DNA of 64,000 nt from Candidatus Villigracilis vicinus (GTDB taxonomy: Bacteria > Chloroflexota > Anaerolineae > Anaerolineales > Villigracilaceae), in contig JADKIL010000003.1 in the NCBI GenBank assembly GCA_016721315.1, positions 248,001 through 312,000 on the forward strand, in the 5' to 3' direction. Shown here piece by piece: positions 60,431-64,000 of this stretch. The translations under genes and the position numbers were made by a program. Numbering within the stretch: position 1 is the stretch's first letter; each line of letters begins with the position of its first letter. Under the pieces are notes generated by a model. It searched no databases. It was not told the origin of the DNA and saw nothing but the letters and a program-made list of their open reading frames with translations.

Positions 60431-61273
60431 TTATATACCCCTGTCATTTGCCGCCTGAAAGAATTCACTCAGTGTTACATTGACGAGTGCCGGGTGCTCA
60501 TGCATCGGCATGTGACCTGTGTTCTCCATCAGCCAAAGACGTTCGGGCTTTAACCAGTGTGCGATCATCTCCGCCCAACTTACATCCAAAACTTGATTCT
60601 GCCTTCCCCACCCTAAAAGAACAGGCGGAAAGCCTTTCGGCTTTTGGCGGGTCTGGGTAAAAACACCAAAACTGCCCAACCCCATTGCCAGCCAGTACAA
60701 TGACGCACGCAAAGCAGGCTCGCGGCGTTGTTGCACCGAGAACTCCAACAGAGCCGGGGGTAATTCTGGTAACGCCCCTGCATATAACAAGGGCGCATTC
60801 AAAGGATACAAAACCGGATGACTGGCTGTATCCACCATCAATTGATGAAACCTTTTGCCCAAAGCCGTAACAGGACGCAGACCCGCCCAGAACTGTAATC
60901 GTGGAGAAAGCATGGGCAACCCGCCACAGACATTGAACAGCGCCAAGGCTGCCACACGCTCTGGCTCACGCAGCGCAAACTCCAGCGCGATCGACGAGCC
61001 GATGCAATTCCCGATCAAGATCGGTTTGGAAATATCCAACCTGTCCAGTTGGTCCTTTAACCCCTGCACATAAAGATCCAAGGTTAGCGGTAAACCCAGC
61101 CGGGCAGACCGCCCAAAGCCAGGCAGGTCAGGAGCGATCACACGGTAATTGGGTAAAAAATACTCGAGTTGATACGCCCAGTTCAGGAAAGTTCCACCGC
61201 CATTATGCAAAAAAACGAGTGGACGTCCAGCCCCTGCATCAAATACATGCCAGAATGGATCATTTGCCATCAA
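60431..61273 (-). CDS. Alpha/beta hydrolase with Cys at the nucleophile elbow
   Basis: 280-aa alpha/beta-fold hydrolase. The oxyanion region is VFLHNGGGTFLNW, DLPGFGRSARLG follows, and the nucleophile elbow is LIGNCIGSSIALEFA. The central residue is Cys rather than the usual Ser (GXCXG as in dienelactone hydrolase). The catalytic His is in MENTGHMPMHEHP. It is the last gene of a minus-strand run with an ATP-grasp enzyme and a KAS III-like enzyme, so acyl or ester processing in that pathway is likely. The substrate is unknown. Confidence 0.85.
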   Translation of the reverse strand: MMANDPFWHVFDAGAGRPLVFLHNGGGTFLNWAYQLEYFLPNYRVIAPDLPGFGRSARLGLPLTLDLYVQGLKDQLDRLDISKPILIGNCIGSSIALEFALREPERVAALALFNVCGGLPMLSPRLQFWAGLRPVTALGKRFHQLMVDTASHPVLYPLNAPLLYAGALPELPPALLEFSVQQRREPALRASLYWLAMGLGSFGVFTQTRQKPKGFPPVLLGWGRQNQVLDVSWAEMIAHWLKPERLWLMENTGHMPMHEHPALVNVTLSEFFQAANDRGI

Positions 61274-61320
61274 TAAAAAAACTCCAAGTCAAACAGATCA
61301 TCCCCCGTATCTCTAAGAGA

Positions 61321-62463
61321 TCAACCTTCCCCATTCCACTCGATATCATAGGTGGATGCCGCCAGTGCAGAGATACCCTCCCGCCGCCCCAAACGCAAAT
61401 AAGAGAAAATACTGCGCATCTGCATCAAGAAAGGCAGCGGGTCATGGAAATCCAACAAGACATCATCGCTATGCAAAAAAGTTTTCAGCCACGCGCCAAA
61501 ATTCCCATGTTTTAGTGAAGCAGGCATGCCATACACCAACATCGCCATTCCCAGCATGCGCGATACAGACGCATCAGGTGTAATGCAGGGCGATTCTGTT
61601 TGAAAGAAAGATTCTACGAACCGCGGATTCCCGGTCAGCAAATGCAAGCCACTCGTGGCACGCGGGTTACATTCCAACGCCACCACATCACCTTCAGGGG
61701 TCTGAATAAAATCGAACGCCATCTGTCCGGTTACACCGAAGTGTTTGACGAACGTCTGCACCCAGTCATAGATCGCTGCATGCTCCACCGGTTGAAATGC
61801 GATCGTAGCGCCTTGCCCTGCCGTGTAAATCGTTGGGTATACAGCATGAGCCGTAACACGTCCGTTCTGGCAAACTGAATAACTGCAAAACTGATGCCCG
61901 GCAATATATTCCTGCGCGATCCACGGCTGCTGCGGATAAAGCGCCAGTGTAGATAAAGCTTCTTTGAGTGTAGGCAGGATCAAAGTCCGCGAGGCGAAGC
62001 GCGAATAGACCGGCTTCAACACCAGCCCGCGCCAATGAGTGTACGCAAACAACAAGTCATCTTCACGCATCACCAACATAGACTCAGGCGTACGCAGATC
62101 ACATTCCCCCGCTGCGATCACAAACTTCCATTTGTTGTGATACACATCCAATCTATGTAGCGGTTCTGTGAACACAGGACATGGCAGATCCCCCAACCCT
62201 TTTGCGACATGAAAAACTTCCTCACAGGTCGGGATCAACAACTCGATCTGATTCTCCACAATGATTTTTTTCAACGCCGCCAAAAACGCCTCAGTCGCCT
62301 GACGCGGAGCTGGCACCACAAAATTAGCCTTGATCGTATTTGACGGCTGACTCACATGCCCGCGCAGCGACTCCGCCATAAAGACGGTGTGCCCTGCGCG
62401 ATGAAACGCACGAGCCAGATCGAGAGTAACGGGCGCGCGCCCGCCGGTGAGGAGAATGTTCAT
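61321..62463 (-). CDS. ATP-grasp enzyme
   Basis: 380-aa protein. The N terminus is a Rossmann-like pre-ATP-grasp region (MNILLTGGRAPVTLDLARAF). The ATP-grasp core has VLKPVYSRFASRTLIL, WIAQEYIAGHQFCSYSVCQN and the metal-binding FDFIQTPEGDVVALECNPRA. Such enzymes join a carboxylate to an amine or thiol with ATP. The start at 62463 begins the conserved part; the frame runs on to 62508 through a family A repeat. It lies between a KAS III-like gene and an alpha/beta hydrolase gene, all on the same strand. Confidence 0.85.
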   Translation of the reverse strand: MNILLTGGRAPVTLDLARAFHRAGHTVFMAESLRGHVSQPSNTIKANFVVPAPRQATEAFLAALKKIIVENQIELLIPTCEEVFHVAKGLGDLPCPVFTEPLHRLDVYHNKWKFVIAAGECDLRTPESMLVMREDDLLFAYTHWRGLVLKPVYSRFASRTLILPTLKEALSTLALYPQQPWIAQEYIAGHQFCSYSVCQNGRVTAHAVYPTIYTAGQGATIAFQPVEHAAIYDWVQTFVKHFGVTGQMAFDFIQTPEGDVVALECNPRATSGLHLLTGNPRFVESFFQTESPCITPDASVSRMLGMAMLVYGMPASLKHGNFGAWLKTFLHSDDVLLDFHDPLPFLMQMRSIFSYLRLGRREGISALAASTYDIEWNGEG

Positions 62464-62471
62464 AACATTAT

Positions 62472-62498
62472 GTAGAGGCTGGGTTACCCCGCCCCTAC
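62472..62498. repeat. Dispersed palindrome, family A (copy 3, imperfect)
   Basis: GTAGAGGCTGGG, a TTA loop, and CCCCGCCCCTAC. It lies between the KAS III stop and the ATP-grasp start. Confidence 0.7.
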
Positions 62499-62504
62499 GG
62501 TGAA

Positions 62505-63500
62505 TCAAAACGTCAATACCATACCGCCAATGGACAAGCCCGCGCCGGTGCCCACCAACAGCACCTTATTGCCGCGCTCAATACGTCCATCGCGTACACC
62601 TTGATACAGGGTAACCGGGATCGAAGCCGCAACACAGTTGCCAAGCGTTTCGATCGTTCGGACAATCTTCTCTTCCTTCCAACCAAAACGCTCCAACATC
62701 ATTAAACCGACTTTGCTCGCCTGATGCGGAACGACCACATCTACGTCCACCATGCTCTTGGATAGACCGGGGTACAACTCTTCAAGAAATTCATGTGCAA
62801 TCCCGCGCACCATGCGCAACACAGCCGGTCCATCCATATGAAAGAGATCATCCTCCGGGTTGTGCCCCGCAAAACGCGGATGTAACCGCGAGCCGCCGCC
62901 CATAATGGTGGTGAGATACGCGCCATCACCAAACGACTTGAAATGCGAATGATGGATTTTTGATGCATCGCCTTCATTTGCGCGTGTAACGACCACCGCC
63001 GCTGCCGCATCCCCCACCAACGAAGCAGACTCGGGTTCTTTGGGATTAATGCCGCACGAAGCCACATCTGCGCTGCAAATGAGGATGTTCTTGTAACGTC
63101 CGCTGCTGATGAAGTTTGAAGCCACATCCATTGCCGCCACAAAGCTCAAACAAGTGGTATGAACTGTCATCGCCGGAATGCCAGAAGCGCCCAACCCCAA
63201 CTGACGTTGAATGAGCACCCCCGTATCCGGAATCGCCTGCTCACCCGTTCCTGATGCGTTGATGATCAAGTCAAGTTGATTTGGCTTGAGCTTCGCCTCT
63301 TCCAATGCCTCACGCCCCGCCTCCGCCGACATGAACGATGAAGTTTCATCCGTCACCCAGCGGCGCTCACGCACCCCATTACGCCGCTCCACCCAACCCG
63401 CAGGCACGCCGCACATGACTTCCAGTTCAGAACTGGGTACAACTCGTTTTGGTAAATATCGTCCAAGACCTATAATTTTGAGGGGGATGTTGACTTGCAT
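62505..63500 (-). CDS. Beta-ketoacyl-ACP synthase III-like enzyme
   Basis: 331-aa thiolase-fold condensing enzyme of the KAS III group. The catalytic Cys is in VHTTCLSFVAAMDV, the His in VPHQASKVGLMM and the Asn in ETLGNCVAASIPVTL. The end VLLVGTGAGLSIGGMVLTF is typical. No fab genes surround it. It leads an apparent cluster with an ATP-grasp enzyme and an alpha/beta hydrolase, which points to a specialised acyl product rather than housekeeping fatty acid synthesis. Confidence 0.88.
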   Translation of the reverse strand: MQVNIPLKIIGLGRYLPKRVVPSSELEVMCGVPAGWVERRNGVRERRWVTDETSSFMSAEAGREALEEAKLKPNQLDLIINASGTGEQAIPDTGVLIQRQLGLGASGIPAMTVHTTCLSFVAAMDVASNFISSGRYKNILICSADVASCGINPKEPESASLVGDAAAAVVVTRANEGDASKIHHSHFKSFGDGAYLTTIMGGGSRLHPRFAGHNPEDDLFHMDGPAVLRMVRGIAHEFLEELYPGLSKSMVDVDVVVPHQASKVGLMMLERFGWKEEKIVRTIETLGNCVAASIPVTLYQGVRDGRIERGNKVLLVGTGAGLSIGGMVLTF

Positions 63501-63518
63501 AAAAGAGGCTCCTATTAA

Positions 63519-63598
63519 AATTGACGATAGACCATGGACAATAGACGGCGGACAAACTTTCCATCGTCCATAGTCTATTGTCCGCCGTCCAACGTCTA
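63519..63598. repeat. Dispersed repeat, family D (copy 3)
   Basis: Begins ATTGACGATAGACCATGGAC and contains inverted GGACAATAGAC and GTCTATTGTCC. It supplies the stop codon (CTA, 63596-63598) of the upstream GNAT-like gene. Confidence 0.8.
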
Positions 63599-64000
63599 AA
63601 AATCCATCTTCTTAAAATACGGTATGGCTGCATCGGAAACTCTACCGATCAACTTCCACGGCAGTTGTCTTCTTCGTGGCAGATGCTTCGTAAACACAGC
63701 ATTGTACTCCGTCACCGACTCGCCGCCGCGCACTTTCTTGAACTTCCCAACTCCGCCGCTGGCATGAACAAGCAACCCGCGCTTCACGCCTTCCTGCAAA
63801 GTGACCAACGTCAATAAACGATATAAACCCTCTTCCATTGGAAGCGATGTGTCGTAACCGAAAAGGGGCTGGGTCATAGCGCCATTGCGGACAAAGAAAC
63901 CCATAATAGCGTTCAACTTGCCATTCTTCTTAAGTCCGTACATGTGCAGAATATCCTGTTCGCGGGCGAGCTTTAGCAAGTCAAATGTAAATTGCGGGTT
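63596..64000 (-). CDS. GNAT-like acyltransferase, C-terminal part (cut by window edge)
   Basis: At least 134 codons are open through the right edge of the window, so the 5' end is missing. An in-frame TTG near 63979 is unlikely to be the true start. The visible part has YGLKKNGKLNAIMGFFVRNG, TLVTLQEGVKRGLLVHASGG and FKKVRGGESVTEYNAVFTKH, the pattern of the back half of BioF2-type GNAT (Acetyltransf_6) proteins. It ends within a repeat, 95 nt before the KAS III-like gene, and may belong to the same cluster. Confidence 0.65.
   Translation of the reverse strand, partial: NPQFTFDLLKLAREQDILHMYGLKKNGKLNAIMGFFVRNGAMTQPLFGYDTSLPMEEGLYRLLTLVTLQEGVKRGLLVHASGGVGKFKKVRGGESVTEYNAVFTKHLPRRRQLPWKLIGRVSDAAIPYFKKMDF

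Noticed and set aside
62464..62508. N-terminal extension of the ATP-grasp protein
   Set aside because: It translates a family A palindrome and overlaps the KAS III stop; the conserved protein begins at 62463.

Overview
The window looks like an accessory-poor stretch of a Chloroflexota chromosome, most likely class Anaerolineae. This is inferred from gene content and style, not from a marker gene. The clues are a YacL-type PIN/TRAM protein, a LacI-type sensor fused to a GAF/histidine kinase, an NDUFA9-like reductase, a motor-less helicase C-terminal protein, many GNAT proteins, and intergenic spaces filled with several families of short palindromic repeats. Base composition is moderate and even, and I see no prophage, transposase or CRISPR array.

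Layout. 1-4.4 kb: minus-strand run with a broken acetyltransferase, two small membrane proteins, PolX and an MFS exporter. 4.4-7.3 kb: methyltransferase plus GT-C membrane glycosyltransferase, then a LURP-one-like protein. 7.5-10.6 kb: a tightly coupled pair, a winged-helix/Lys-Pro-Ala-rich protein and a MORC/Hsp90-type GHKL ATPase; this is the best candidate for an undescribed system. 10.7-21.6 kb: YdcZ transporter, malic enzyme, HAD phosphatase, MoaA, PIN/TRAM protein, CysS, YtxH protein, a glycosyltransferase, a CheY-like regulator, UDP-glucose dehydrogenase and a methyltransferase with a Trm112-like tail. 21.6-30.2 kb: the 1071-aa LacI-GAF-histidine kinase, a secreted M6-like metalloprotease, ClpC and an HXXEE protein. 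30.3-41.6 kb: GNATs, an FkbM methyltransferase, an NDUFA9-like reductase, a membrane protein whose promoter contains a LexA-like box, YugP, CtpA, a pyrimidine nucleotidase, MutL and a diguanylate cyclase. 41.6-50.6 kb: a Tat-exported DUF1501/DUF1800 pair, LipB, a DprE1/DprE2-like pair, a GAF-GGDEF protein and a lipid kinase. 50.7-55.3 kb: a Helicase_C_3 protein, Kbl, a 26-aa membrane peptide and an FAD oxidoreductase. 55.4-56.1 kb: two tRNA-Ser genes, the second followed by a tandem array that repeats its own 3' end together with a terminator. 56.2-64 kb: a polytopic Ser/Thr kinase, a TspO-like protein, a UroD-family protein, and an acyl-metabolism cluster (alpha/beta hydrolase, ATP-grasp, KAS III, partial GNAT).

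Three themes cut across the genes. Several genes have a TATAAT-like -10 box only 6-7 nt before the start codon and no Shine-Dalgarno sequence, which predicts leaderless mRNAs. The mutL/nucleotidase pair shares one symmetrical -10 box in a 21-bp gap. The spaces between genes carry at least four repeat families, and one family also appears inside the flexible linkers of MutL and of the helicase-like protein.
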